Shown here piece by piece: positions 1-5,424 of a stretch of DNA of 5,424 bases. The DNA is taken from positions 1 to 5,424 of the forward strand of contig DAOUWN010000176.1 of assembly GCA_030667105.1 (NCBI GenBank), read 5' to 3'. This DNA is from Deltaproteobacteria bacterium. GTDB lineage: Bacteria; Desulfobacterota; Desulfobacteria; C00003060. Below the pieces are notes generated by a model. That model ran no database searches and had not been told where the DNA came from. It worked only from the letters and a program-made list of their open reading frames with translations. Within the stretch, counting starts at the first letter, position 1. Each line of letters opens with the position of its first letter. A program made the position numbers and the translations under genes.

Positions 1-2
1 CC

Positions 3-2321
3 TCACAACATCGCCTGCGTCTTTGCGTCCAGGAGCGCCGCCTCCCTGTCAAGATAAGTTTCCACAGGCAGGCCCAGCCTGGCAGCGAGTTTCACCCGGA
101 GTTCCTCAAGCTGGATATTGTTGGGCAGATTCAAGTCGTTGGCAATCGCCTCGGATTCTTCCAGTCTGTTCAAATCAAATAGGGTCTGTGCCCGGATCAA
201 CCGTGCCCTCGGTCCGTCTTCTCCTGTCCCGTTCAGTATCTCTAGCGCCTTCTCCGGCTGGGCATTCACACGAAATATATGGGCTGCATGGGTAAGGATC
301 GCTGGATTTCCCGGAAGTCCCTTGGTGAGGACGGTCGCCGGGTCCACAAATCCAAGCTTAAGATAAAGGTTTATGAGCATCAAAGCATCGGTCACCTCAG
401 GCATCACGCCCTTCATCGTGGCTCCACGAAGCGTCTTGTAAAAAAGGTCGATATTGTGTTGCCGCAATGCTTCCGTATCCTCCAACGCGTATGCGTTACG
501 CAATGTCTCCTCATCCAGGTCCCGGTAGTTTTTTACTGTCATCGGTTCCATGGTGTGATGCACGTGAACTCGAAAGGTGACGACTTGACCGGCCAGATCC
601 CTCTGCCCATAGGCGACAGGAAAGGTCATGTCAAATCGTGCGTACTCCCCCGGCCCCATCCCCACAAGGCGCCTCTCGAATTCCGGCAAGAGCGTTTCCT
701 TGCCAAGGACCGCTTCCTGAAACCTGGCGCACGTTGAAGGTACCACTTTGCCGTCAACCTTACCCTGGCAGTCGTATATCACCCTGAATCCCGGCCGGGC
801 CGTCTCCCGCCTAACCTTGAAACACAAAAAGGGGCCTTGCAGAAGCTCTTTAACAGCCGGGTCTCCTGGAAAGTCTTTGTCCAAAAGCCTCATGCAATCC
901 AGAGCCGCTCCATACTCTTCAAGGGCAAGATATATGCGGGCCAGCAAACAGGTGGCCTCAGGCCGATCAGCCAGGGCGCTGCGGTTTTGAGTAATAAATG
1001 CAGCCCGGTGGAAGAGATTTCTGCCTGCCCGCACATCTTCGGCAAGATCGTTACGGATTGACCTCCATATCAAACTCATACGTCGCATTTCATCAGCCGA
1101 CATGGTATCGGTCTCGTAGTCTCTGCATACACTCAAGTAAGCGGGTCGTGTGTAGCGAAAAGGACGAATACCGTATCCTGCGGGGTCATCACTCATGGGG
1201 GTGCCAAAAAAAAGATGGGCTTGCTGGGATATGGAATTCCCTTCGACGGCCACCCGGTTATTTTTTACAAATGCCAGGGTGCCCAGCGCCTGATCAAAGC
1301 TTTCCCCGGGAAGACCAAACATGCTGAAGAGTTCCACATTCATGCCGGCCTCCTGGGTCAGGCGAATAACCTCTGAAAGGCGCTCCAGATCAATCGGTTT
1401 CCTGATCCTGTCAAGGACTGCAGGGTTTGCCGACTCAAGTCCGTAAGCCACATTATCGGCGCCGGCGCGGCTGAGCAAGGATAGCAGTTCACGGTTAACA
1501 AGATCGTATCTGGTCTGGCACCAGAAACTAATCCCCGGCGCCTCTCTAATGATGGCCTCAAGAAGGGTTGCCAGACGTTTTCGAGAAACAGAAAAATTGG
1601 TATCTGCAAACCAAAATGCCGTGATGCCTTTGGACTTGAGGTGTTTCATCTCATCCGTAATCCGCTCCGGCGAATAAAATCTGACCCTGCCACCGCTCGC
1701 TCTTGGAGTGTAACAGAAGGCACACTGGTAGGCGCATCCTCGTGAGGTTAGCATCACCACCCGTTCCTTGTGCCGCAAATCGATCAGATCCATCAGATAA
1801 GGGGAGGCATACGTATCGAGGTCTTTCGCGCCATGTGCCACACCGGTCTCTACGATTTCATCTTCCTGCAGGAAACACAGTCCCCGGACAGCGCTGATAT
1901 CTGTCCCCTCTGTAAGGGCCTGCGCAAGACCCAACATGACATCCTCCCCTTCGCCCCTGCAAAGAAAATCGATCTCCGGCATATGTTTCAAGCCTTCGCC
2001 AGGCATGAAGGTCACCTGAGGCCCTCCGATAATGATCTTGACAGCAGGAGACAACTTCTTGGCAAACCGGGCCCAGAGCCTTATCTGCTCTATGTTTTCC
2101 TGGTATGCGGTGAAGCCGATGGCAAGCGGTTGGTTCGTGCGGATGGTCTTTGCCAAAACCCGGGGTTTAAGGGGGTTGTCGGCAAAGTCCCCCAGGATCT
2201 CTCCGGTGAACCCGTGGTTTTTCAAATGGGCCAGTATTGTGGCTTCAGATATGGGGATGGTATCCGGAGACCCAATGGGAGCTAACAGGTTGATATGGAT
2301 GAAGAAAAAATTGGCAGACAT
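3..2321 (-). CDS. B12-binding-like radical SAM protein with embedded trigger-factor-type FKBP domain and TPR-like repeats
   Basis: A complete 772-aa protein. Residues about 15-160 resemble the Rossmann cobalamin-binding domain of B12 radical-SAM enzymes (IIIGGP at 96-101, RGEGED at 122-127), but no DxHxxG motif is visible, so cobalamin may be bound without a His ligand or not at all. The radical-SAM core follows: C196-x3-C200-x2-C203 for the 4Fe-4S cluster, FADTNF at 238-243, YGLES at 293-297 and FGLPGE at 335-340. Residues 445-495 look like TPR helices. Residues about 505-592 match the FKBP domain of trigger factor in order: KVDGK, LLPEFERRL, GMGPGEYARF, TFPVAYG, LAGQVVTFRV. Residues about 605-770 are again TPR-like. 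An in-frame TGA eight codons upstream, with no alternative start codon between, fixes the ATG; no clear Shine-Dalgarno is seen. The reaction is unknown. The FKBP and TPR parts suggest a peptide or protein substrate (inference). Likely cytosolic, with no signal peptide. Confidence 0.9.
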   Translation of the reverse strand: MSANFFFIHINLLAPIGSPDTIPISEATILAHLKNHGFTGEILGDFADNPLKPRVLAKTIRTNQPLAIGFTAYQENIEQIRLWARFAKKLSPAVKIIIGGPQVTFMPGEGLKHMPEIDFLCRGEGEDVMLGLAQALTEGTDISAVRGLCFLQEDEIVETGVAHGAKDLDTYASPYLMDLIDLRHKERVVMLTSRGCAYQCAFCYTPRASGGRVRFYSPERITDEMKHLKSKGITAFWFADTNFSVSRKRLATLLEAIIREAPGISFWCQTRYDLVNRELLSLLSRAGADNVAYGLESANPAVLDRIRKPIDLERLSEVIRLTQEAGMNVELFSMFGLPGESFDQALGTLAFVKNNRVAVEGNSISQQAHLFFGTPMSDDPAGYGIRPFRYTRPAYLSVCRDYETDTMSADEMRRMSLIWRSIRNDLAEDVRAGRNLFHRAAFITQNRSALADRPEATCLLARIYLALEEYGAALDCMRLLDKDFPGDPAVKELLQGPFLCFKVRRETARPGFRVIYDCQGKVDGKVVPSTCARFQEAVLGKETLLPEFERRLVGMGPGEYARFDMTFPVAYGQRDLAGQVVTFRVHVHHTMEPMTVKNYRDLDEETLRNAYALEDTEALRQHNIDLFYKTLRGATMKGVMPEVTDALMLINLYLKLGFVDPATVLTKGLPGNPAILTHAAHIFRVNAQPEKALEILNGTGEDGPRARLIRAQTLFDLNRLEESEAIANDLNLPNNIQLEELRVKLAARLGLPVETYLDREAALLDAKTQAML

Positions 2322-2376
2322 ATAGGATTGCGGGTTTGCGGCTCACGCCTTGAAAACAGTATAGATTGCGGATTTG
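2321..2376. repeat. Short imperfect direct repeat (two copies of GATTGCGG[G/A]TTTG)
   Basis: GATTGCGGGTTTG at 2326-2338 recurs as GATTGCGGATTTG at 2364-2376, differing at one base. Both copies are preceded by TATA (TATAG at 2321-2325, TATA at 2360-2363). They lie in the gap before the radical-SAM start codon, and the first copy abuts it. They could be operator half-sites or debris from a decayed intergenic repeat. No function can be assigned from sequence. Confidence 0.45.
2358..2363 (-). promoter_or_regulatory. Possible -10 box for the radical SAM gene
   Basis: On the minus strand the sequence reads TATACT, five of six bases of the sigma-70 -10 consensus, about 36 bases before the radical-SAM start codon. 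No convincing -35 box lies 16-18 bases upstream. The gene could equally be transcribed by read-through from the two genes in front of it. Confidence 0.2.
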
Positions 2377-2399
2377 ACCAGACCGACATTTTGAGTCTA

Positions 2400-2427
2400 T
2401 TTGTTGGGCTTATGTTTGTTGGGTTTA
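2400..2427. repeat. Tandem pair of TTTGTTGGG[C/T]TTA
   Basis: TTTGTTGGGCTTA at 2400-2412 is repeated as TTTGTTGGGTTTA at 2415-2427, with 12 of 13 bases identical and a 15-base period. It lies between the end of the 115-aa gene and the radical-SAM gene. Together with the repeat nearer the start codon it makes this 138-bp gap low in complexity and probably repeat-derived. No terminator with a T-run is visible in the gap on the minus strand. Confidence 0.5.
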
Positions 2428-2459
2428 CGTGAACATCTGTAGATGATGGCATCCTCCGG

Positions 2460-2807
2460 TCACGCCTGGCCCTGTTTTCTTAGGAGCTCCCCGTACCAAC
2501 AGGAAAATTCGTACATACCCTTATACCGATCGTCGTCCTTAATGATTCCCAGACAGATTTCCCAGACCCCCTGGCCGAAGTCATTGCTATATTCTTCCGC
2601 GTCCCAGGTAGCCAGGAATTCCCTGGCCAACTGAATGGCTGTATGGTTCGACTTCGTCGTACGCATATCAATGGGATCTTTTGGCTCAATAAAGGGATCC
2701 CATTCATCATAGCCTTCTTTTTTGAGGATGTGCTTTTGCCGCCTGGGAGACATGCTGTCAAAAATGAATTTCTTTCTCTCTTCCTCTTCAACGGACAGTT
2801 TCCGCAT
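2460..2807 (-). CDS. Unrecognised small cytosolic protein, 115 aa
   Basis: I cannot assign this protein to a named family. It is 115 aa, soluble and strongly charged, with a Lys/Glu/Arg-rich N-terminal helix (residues 1-32), a Pro/Asp-rich middle (WDPFIEPKDPIDMR at 36-49) and a C-terminal part rich in aromatic residues (residues 55-112, with Cys85 and Cys103). No membrane segment, signal peptide or metal-binding cysteine cluster is present. The start is well supported by a perfect AGGAGG seven bases upstream. The 16-bp gap to the upstream cysteine-cluster gene points to a shared transcript, so the two proteins probably act in the same process. It is too long and lacks the leader/core division expected of a typical RiPP precursor, although that cannot be excluded from sequence alone. 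Confidence 0.85.
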   Translation of the reverse strand: MRKLSVEEEERKKFIFDSMSPRRQKHILKKEGYDEWDPFIEPKDPIDMRTTKSNHTAIQLAREFLATWDAEEYSNDFGQGVWEICLGIIKDDDRYKGMYEFSCWYGELLRKQGQA

Positions 2808-2814
2808 ATGGGTA

Positions 2815-2820
2815 CCTCCT
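2815..2820 (-). promoter_or_regulatory. Ribosome binding site of the 115-aa gene
   Basis: The minus strand reads AGGAGG seven bases before the ATG at 2807. This near-perfect Shine-Dalgarno selects this frame over an overlapping shadow frame that begins at 2827. It lies between the start codon and the stop of the preceding gene. Confidence 0.75.
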
Positions 2821-2823
2821 CAA

Positions 2824-3468
2824 TCAAACCCCAAAGTATTGTTCGTCATAGTCAGTCATCAAGGCCACTGAAACAGGCACAAGCCCCATATGCATCTTCA
2901 ACTTCTTCGATCCAATCTCATCAAGAAGTTCTTTAGACAGCTCAAAGAGGCGGTCATTCATATTGTCGAGATTGACCGTGGGATAGGCCGTCCCCTCCTT
3001 AAAGCCTGCTTTTGCGCAGATATGGGCGGTCCCCCCGATCGATGTGGGAATACCGTAAACTCTGCACGTTATGGGCCGCCGGGCATACAGATCACACAGG
3101 TCCTGGTCATTGAGAAGGGGACACTGTACGCGCTCCTGGGCCAACTGGGAAAATACCTCCTCAGGAGGTTTTCCCCGGTCTATATACATTTTTTGAAGCT
3201 TTTGTTTGATCTGATAATATTTGCGATCTGCTTTTTCGGCCCGTCTGATAATCGGACGACGCTCTTTCCTGGGGAGCGACTTGTTGAAATGGTAGTTCAC
3301 ATAGACCGATTCGACAAGCGTGAGATCAAACACGGCATAACAGCAGTCACAGCAATGGACCTCGCAGCGCACGCAATCCCCGTGACGTTCCTGCATGGCC
3401 TCAAATATCTTGTCAGCCTCGGAAACCAGGGCCTCGTATTTCTCAAAGGTCTTCGAAAAATCTAACAT
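2824..3468 (-). CDS. YkgJ-type cysteine-cluster (zinc/iron-chelating domain) protein
   Basis: A 214-aa soluble protein. An N-terminal cysteine cluster (Cys32, Cys35, Cys39, Cys40, Cys42, Cys43) is followed by a basic helical stretch (residues 65-100). A second set then appears: Cys116, Cys125 and Cys135, within CPLLNDQDLCDLYARRPITC and followed by RVYG, plus Cys151. The CPLL...C..Y..RP..CR.YG pattern is characteristic of the YkgJ/CxxCxxCC family, whose members are thought to bind zinc or an iron-sulfur cluster. That family also includes FliB-like lysine N-methylases, but no such extra domain is present here. The exact role is unknown; metal or Fe-S binding is inferred from the cysteines. The ATG is preceded by AAGGAGGA at close spacing. 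It is the first gene of the leftward group and divergent from the YcaO gene, so it may support metal-dependent chemistry of its neighbours (inference). Confidence 0.9.
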   Translation of the reverse strand: MLDFSKTFEKYEALVSEADKIFEAMQERHGDCVRCEVHCCDCCYAVFDLTLVESVYVNYHFNKSLPRKERRPIIRRAEKADRKYYQIKQKLQKMYIDRGKPPEEVFSQLAQERVQCPLLNDQDLCDLYARRPITCRVYGIPTSIGGTAHICAKAGFKEGTAYPTVNLDNMNDRLFELSKELLDEIGSKKLKMHMGLVPVSVALMTDYDEQYFGV

Positions 3469-3470
3469 GC

Positions 3471-3478
3471 TCCTCCTT
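3471..3478 (-). promoter_or_regulatory. Ribosome binding site of the cysteine-cluster gene
   Basis: The minus strand reads AAGGAGGA shortly before the ATG at 3468. The core match is perfect, although the gap to the start codon (about 4 bases counted from AAGGAG) is on the short side. Confidence 0.7.
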
Positions 3479-3497
3479 CACTGGACTTAATGCCCTC

Positions 3498-3527
3498 TTG
3501 ATAACAAAGGTCCGGCATGGCTGTCAA
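3498..3527 (-). promoter_or_regulatory. Probable sigma-70 promoter for the leftward genes
   Basis: On the minus strand a perfect -35 box TTGACA (3527-3522) is followed after 18 bases by TATCAA (3503-3498), which matches four of six -10 positions. Transcription would begin near 3491, giving a leader of about 20 bases that contains the Shine-Dalgarno of the cysteine-cluster gene. The perfect -35 box and sensible distances support it; the weak -10 box suggests modest strength or the need for an activator. Confidence 0.5.
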
Positions 3528-3546
3528 CGACCAATGAGTGTTGACA
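3522..3546. promoter_or_regulatory. Inverted repeat of divergent -35 boxes / possible operator
   Basis: TGTCAAC (3522-3528) and GTTGACA (3540-3546) form a perfect 7-bp inverted repeat around an 11-bp spacer, centred in the divergent region. Each arm contains a consensus TTGACA, one facing each way. On the plus strand the -10 position 17 bases downstream is only TATCCG (3564-3569), so a rightward promoter is weak or activator-dependent. The symmetry may reflect back-to-back -35 boxes, a dimeric regulator site, or both. Confidence 0.4.
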
Positions 3547-3575
3547 AGACCAGCGCTTGACTTTATCCGGAGTAG

Positions 3576-5288
3576 GTGTTTACCTCCCGTCACATCATGA
3601 GATATGAACTAGAACACCTGGGCACAGAGTTAGGGACCGGATGGTTTGCACCCATGCCCGTTGAGGACCTTGATTTTGAAGACGGCCTTGACTACATCCG
3701 GGAACATCCCAGCGATGAGTTTTTGCATAAATATCTCTTGCAACTGGCAGGAACCTTCGGGCCAAACTTGACTCGCCAATTGATAGAAAGAGGTAAAAAC
3801 GACGATCCCCATCTTATGGCTCTGATGTATGAAGCCTGCATTCTGAACGACAGATTGAGTGCCTTGAGAAATGAATTCCGCAAAACTGACATTAAAAGCC
3901 TGGCAAAATATACACCCTTGATCTATGTCAACTGGTCCTTAAGAAAAGACCTCGACAAAAAAGCCTACTGGCTCAAGCTGTTTTCCGAAAACATCCTCCG
4001 GCACAAACCGGCAACTCCCCCAAAGGATTTACAGCATCCCATCCCCTTTGATCATGAGACAATGGATGCCTGGCACAAAAGAGTCGTCCCCATCACGGAT
4101 GCGCTGCGTCAAGGCGCACCAGGAACATCCAGAGAAGGCGTCACGCCTGGATTCAATCCCGCGGAAACCTCTCGAAAGGCCGTCGAGGCGCTGAATGCCG
4201 CTGATCTCAGGATGGGACCGGAAATGAAAACTCTTGGCAGCCTCAGTCCTTACGCCATTCAGATACCGTGGCATCTTCAGGTTAGCGTGTCCGCGGGGAG
4301 AGACTACTGGCAATTGAACGGCACCCAGACGAGCTATGGTAAGGGACTCAATATTGACCAGGCAAAGGCTTCGTGCTTGATGGAAATAGTTGAAAGGTGC
4401 TCGGCCTTTGCCAGTTTTGACTCTGAAAGGGCTCTCCATTACAAGCACGGCCACCCATTGATTCATGCGCGTTATGAAAACTTGAAAAAAGGATCTTCTG
4501 AGGTGTTAGACCTCAACGACATGTGTCTTGAGGCGCCCTATGAAAACCAGCCCCTTTATTGGATTTCCGCTGAAAGGGTAGATGAAAAAGGGTCACATCC
4601 GGTCTATGTGCCGGCCCAAATAGTGTTTCTGTTCTGCAATCTTGATGAAATCAGCCTCACAACCGGCGTACCCTCCACCGGTCTTGCTTCGGGAAATACC
4701 CTTGAGGAGGCCAAGCTCAAGGGTTTGCTTGAGGTCATAGAAAGAGATGGGGAAAGGATTATGCCCTATTCCCGCGAGAGGTGTTTCTCGCTGGATTATG
4801 ACGATCCTCAAGTAAAGGGCATTTTCCAACGTTGCACAAAGGAGGGTGTCCGGATCCAAATCCTGGACATCACGTCTGAGTTGGGCGTTCCCTGTTACAA
4901 AGCTTTCATTCATGGCCCTGAAGGAGAAATCCTCAAGGGATGCGCAGCCCATCTCGACGGGAAAAGAGCCGCTGTGTCGGCCATGATCGAGGTGCCGTTC
5001 CACTCCTCGTGGTTCTCCTCAATGCCAAAGCCTGAGGGCCTAAAGACCATAAAGCTCGACCATCTTTCGGATTATGCGTCAGGGAACATCAGCCAGGACC
5101 TGGGGCTTTTGGAAAGACTTTTGGTCACAAACGGCTACCGGCCCATTTATGTCAACCTCACCAGAAAGGATCTGGACATACCTGTAGTGAAGGCCCTGGT
5201 ACCCGGTCTCGAGATGTTTGCCGAATTCGACCGGTTTTCCACGCTGAGCCTCCGGCAATTTGTCCATTACCTGAAGGCTTCACAATGA
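3576..5288 (+). CDS. YcaO-domain protein (ATP-dependent amide-backbone-activating family) with a long N-terminal extension
   Basis: A 570-aa protein. The YcaO domain spans about residues 215-560: TSYGKGLN (252-259) with Gln262 and MEIVERCSAF (269-278) forms the first ATP/Mg motif, and TGLASGNTLEEA (368-379) with LLEVIERDGER (384-394) the second. The ATP-coordinating Glu/Arg positions of the family (Glu270, Glu273, Arg274, Glu386, Glu389, Arg390) appear intact. Residues 536-548 carry the conserved VPGLEMF segment. Family members phosphorylate peptide amide oxygens to make azolines, thioamides or amidines. The end (HYLKASQ) lacks the proline-rich PxPxP tail of azoline-forming cyclodehydratases. 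Residues 1-210 are mostly helical, show no E1/ThiF-like zinc cysteines and match nothing I recognise. The GTG at 3576 directly follows an in-frame TAG and has GGAG only three bases upstream; ATG at 3597 (residue 8) is an alternative start. The gene is divergent from the cysteine-cluster gene. Confidence 0.92.
   Translation: MFTSRHIMRYELEHLGTELGTGWFAPMPVEDLDFEDGLDYIREHPSDEFLHKYLLQLAGTFGPNLTRQLIERGKNDDPHLMALMYEACILNDRLSALRNEFRKTDIKSLAKYTPLIYVNWSLRKDLDKKAYWLKLFSENILRHKPATPPKDLQHPIPFDHETMDAWHKRVVPITDALRQGAPGTSREGVTPGFNPAETSRKAVEALNAADLRMGPEMKTLGSLSPYAIQIPWHLQVSVSAGRDYWQLNGTQTSYGKGLNIDQAKASCLMEIVERCSAFASFDSERALHYKHGHPLIHARYENLKKGSSEVLDLNDMCLEAPYENQPLYWISAERVDEKGSHPVYVPAQIVFLFCNLDEISLTTGVPSTGLASGNTLEEAKLKGLLEVIERDGERIMPYSRERCFSLDYDDPQVKGIFQRCTKEGVRIQILDITSELGVPCYKAFIHGPEGEILKGCAAHLDGKRAAVSAMIEVPFHSSWFSSMPKPEGLKTIKLDHLSDYASGNISQDLGLLERLLVTNGYRPIYVNLTRKDLDIPVVKALVPGLEMFAEFDRFSTLSLRQFVHYLKASQ
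5273..5277 (+). promoter_or_regulatory. Ribosome binding site inside the YcaO 3' end
   Basis: GAAGG lies seven bases before an ATG at 5285 that overlaps the YcaO stop codon as ATGA. The spacing and overlap are typical of translational coupling and support a real gene start at 5285. Confidence 0.4.
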
Positions 5289-5362
5289 CGGCAATCCGGC
5301 CACGGCATCTCCTGGTGCTACAGATACGTTTTTTGGACCGAACTGAATCTGCTACGGAATAA
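5285..5362 (+). pseudogene. Broken start of a possible family-9 glycosyltransferase (heptosyltransferase-like)
   Basis: The ATG overlaps the YcaO stop codon as ATGA and has a GAAGG Shine-Dalgarno, so a translationally coupled downstream gene is expected. The frame gives only 25 codons before TAA. Residues 7-17 (RHLLVLQIRFL) resemble the first beta strand of GT9/heptosyltransferases, where a Gly-Asp normally follows; here the frame continues DRTESATE and stops. The resemblance therefore ends at about 5335. An insertion, a deletion, a frameshift or an assembly join could explain this. With only about 11 matching residues the family call is tentative, and the whole frame could be chance. Confidence 0.3.
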
Positions 5363-5424
5363 TTTGGGTAGGCACTCCTTGTTCGCCTTCGCCGGAATAC
5401 CCTGCAGCGCACCGTAGCCCAAGC
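5336..5424. other. Unassigned terminal segment with internal complementarity
   Basis: No convincing gene is visible here. GCTACGG (5351-5357) and CCGTAGC (5412-5418) form a perfect 7-bp inverted repeat 54 bases apart, and TTCGCC is doubled at 5382-5393. A minus-strand frame is open from the right edge to a TAG at 5318-5320 (about 35 codons) and could be the tail of a gene entering from outside; another minus frame is open too, so coding is undecided. The segment starts where the glycosyltransferase-like reading frame loses sense, so it may be the edge of an inserted or repeated element. Confidence 0.25.

Noticed and set aside
279..737. Plus-strand open frame of 152 codons antisense to the radical SAM gene
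   Set aside because: It lies wholly within the well-supported radical-SAM gene, its translation shows no domain, and the opposite strand carries the recognisable FKBP motifs.
1770..2285. Plus-strand open frame of 171 codons antisense to the B12-binding and radical SAM part
   Set aside because: It is a shadow of the coding strand, which contains the Cx3Cx2C motif and B12-domain signatures; the antisense product resembles nothing.
2430..2460. Possible terminator after the 115-aa gene
   Set aside because: Only a 4-bp GATG/CATC stem is present and no T-run follows on the minus strand, so no intrinsic terminator can be supported.
2480..2827. Alternative minus-strand 115-codon frame overlapping the 115-aa protein
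   Set aside because: It starts inside the end of the preceding gene, has no Shine-Dalgarno of its own, and the other frame has AGGAGG at ideal spacing.
2890..3465. Plus-strand open frame of 191 codons opposite the cysteine-cluster gene
   Set aside because: It mirrors the YkgJ-type gene almost exactly; the minus strand has the cysteine motifs, Shine-Dalgarno and promoter.
3517..3560. Two tiny overlapping plus-strand frames (6 and 8 codons) in the divergent control region
   Set aside because: They would lie upstream of or over the likely promoter elements, and frames this short arise readily by chance.
4029..4466. Minus-strand open frame of 145 codons within the YcaO gene
   Set aside because: The plus strand carries the YcaO ATP motifs across this interval; the antisense frame has no recognisable features.
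1..5424. CRISPR array, tRNA or rRNA genes
   Set aside because: No regularly spaced repeats and no tRNA- or rRNA-like segments were seen; nearly all sequence is accounted for by four protein genes.

Overview
The window looks like chromosomal DNA from an anaerobic bacterium, most likely a deltaproteobacterial (Desulfobacterota-type) sulfate reducer. This is inferred from moderate GC content, an oxygen-sensitive B12/radical-SAM enzyme, a cysteine-cluster protein and the general style of the proteins. No rRNA, tRNA or marker gene is present to prove the taxonomy.

Layout: three genes lie on the minus strand and one long gene on the plus strand, arranged divergently around a control region of about 107 bp (3469-3575). 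Leftward from that region come a 214-aa YkgJ-type cysteine-cluster protein (3468-2824), a 115-aa unrecognised conserved-looking protein (2807-2460) whose strong Shine-Dalgarno lies 16 bp or less from the preceding stop, a 138-bp gap with short imperfect repeats, and a 772-aa radical-SAM protein (2321-3). Rightward runs a 570-aa YcaO-domain protein (3576-5288). A short reading frame overlaps its stop codon (ATGA). It starts like a family-9 glycosyltransferase but is cut off after about 17 codons, where unrelated sequence with internal complementarity fills the rest of the window.

The most notable finding is the architecture of the 772-aa protein: a B12-binding-like Rossmann domain, a radical-SAM core (Cys196, Cys200, Cys203), a TPR-like helical stretch, a trigger-factor-type FKBP peptidyl-prolyl isomerase domain (about residues 505-592) and a second TPR-like helical tail. 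A prolyl-isomerase/chaperone fold attached to a radical-SAM enzyme suggests that the substrate is a peptide or folded protein. It lies two genes away from a divergent YcaO enzyme, and YcaO proteins activate peptide-backbone amides with ATP. A protein- or peptide-modification system is therefore a reasonable hypothesis. No precursor peptide, E1-like partner or TfuA partner is visible in the window, so the pairing remains inference.
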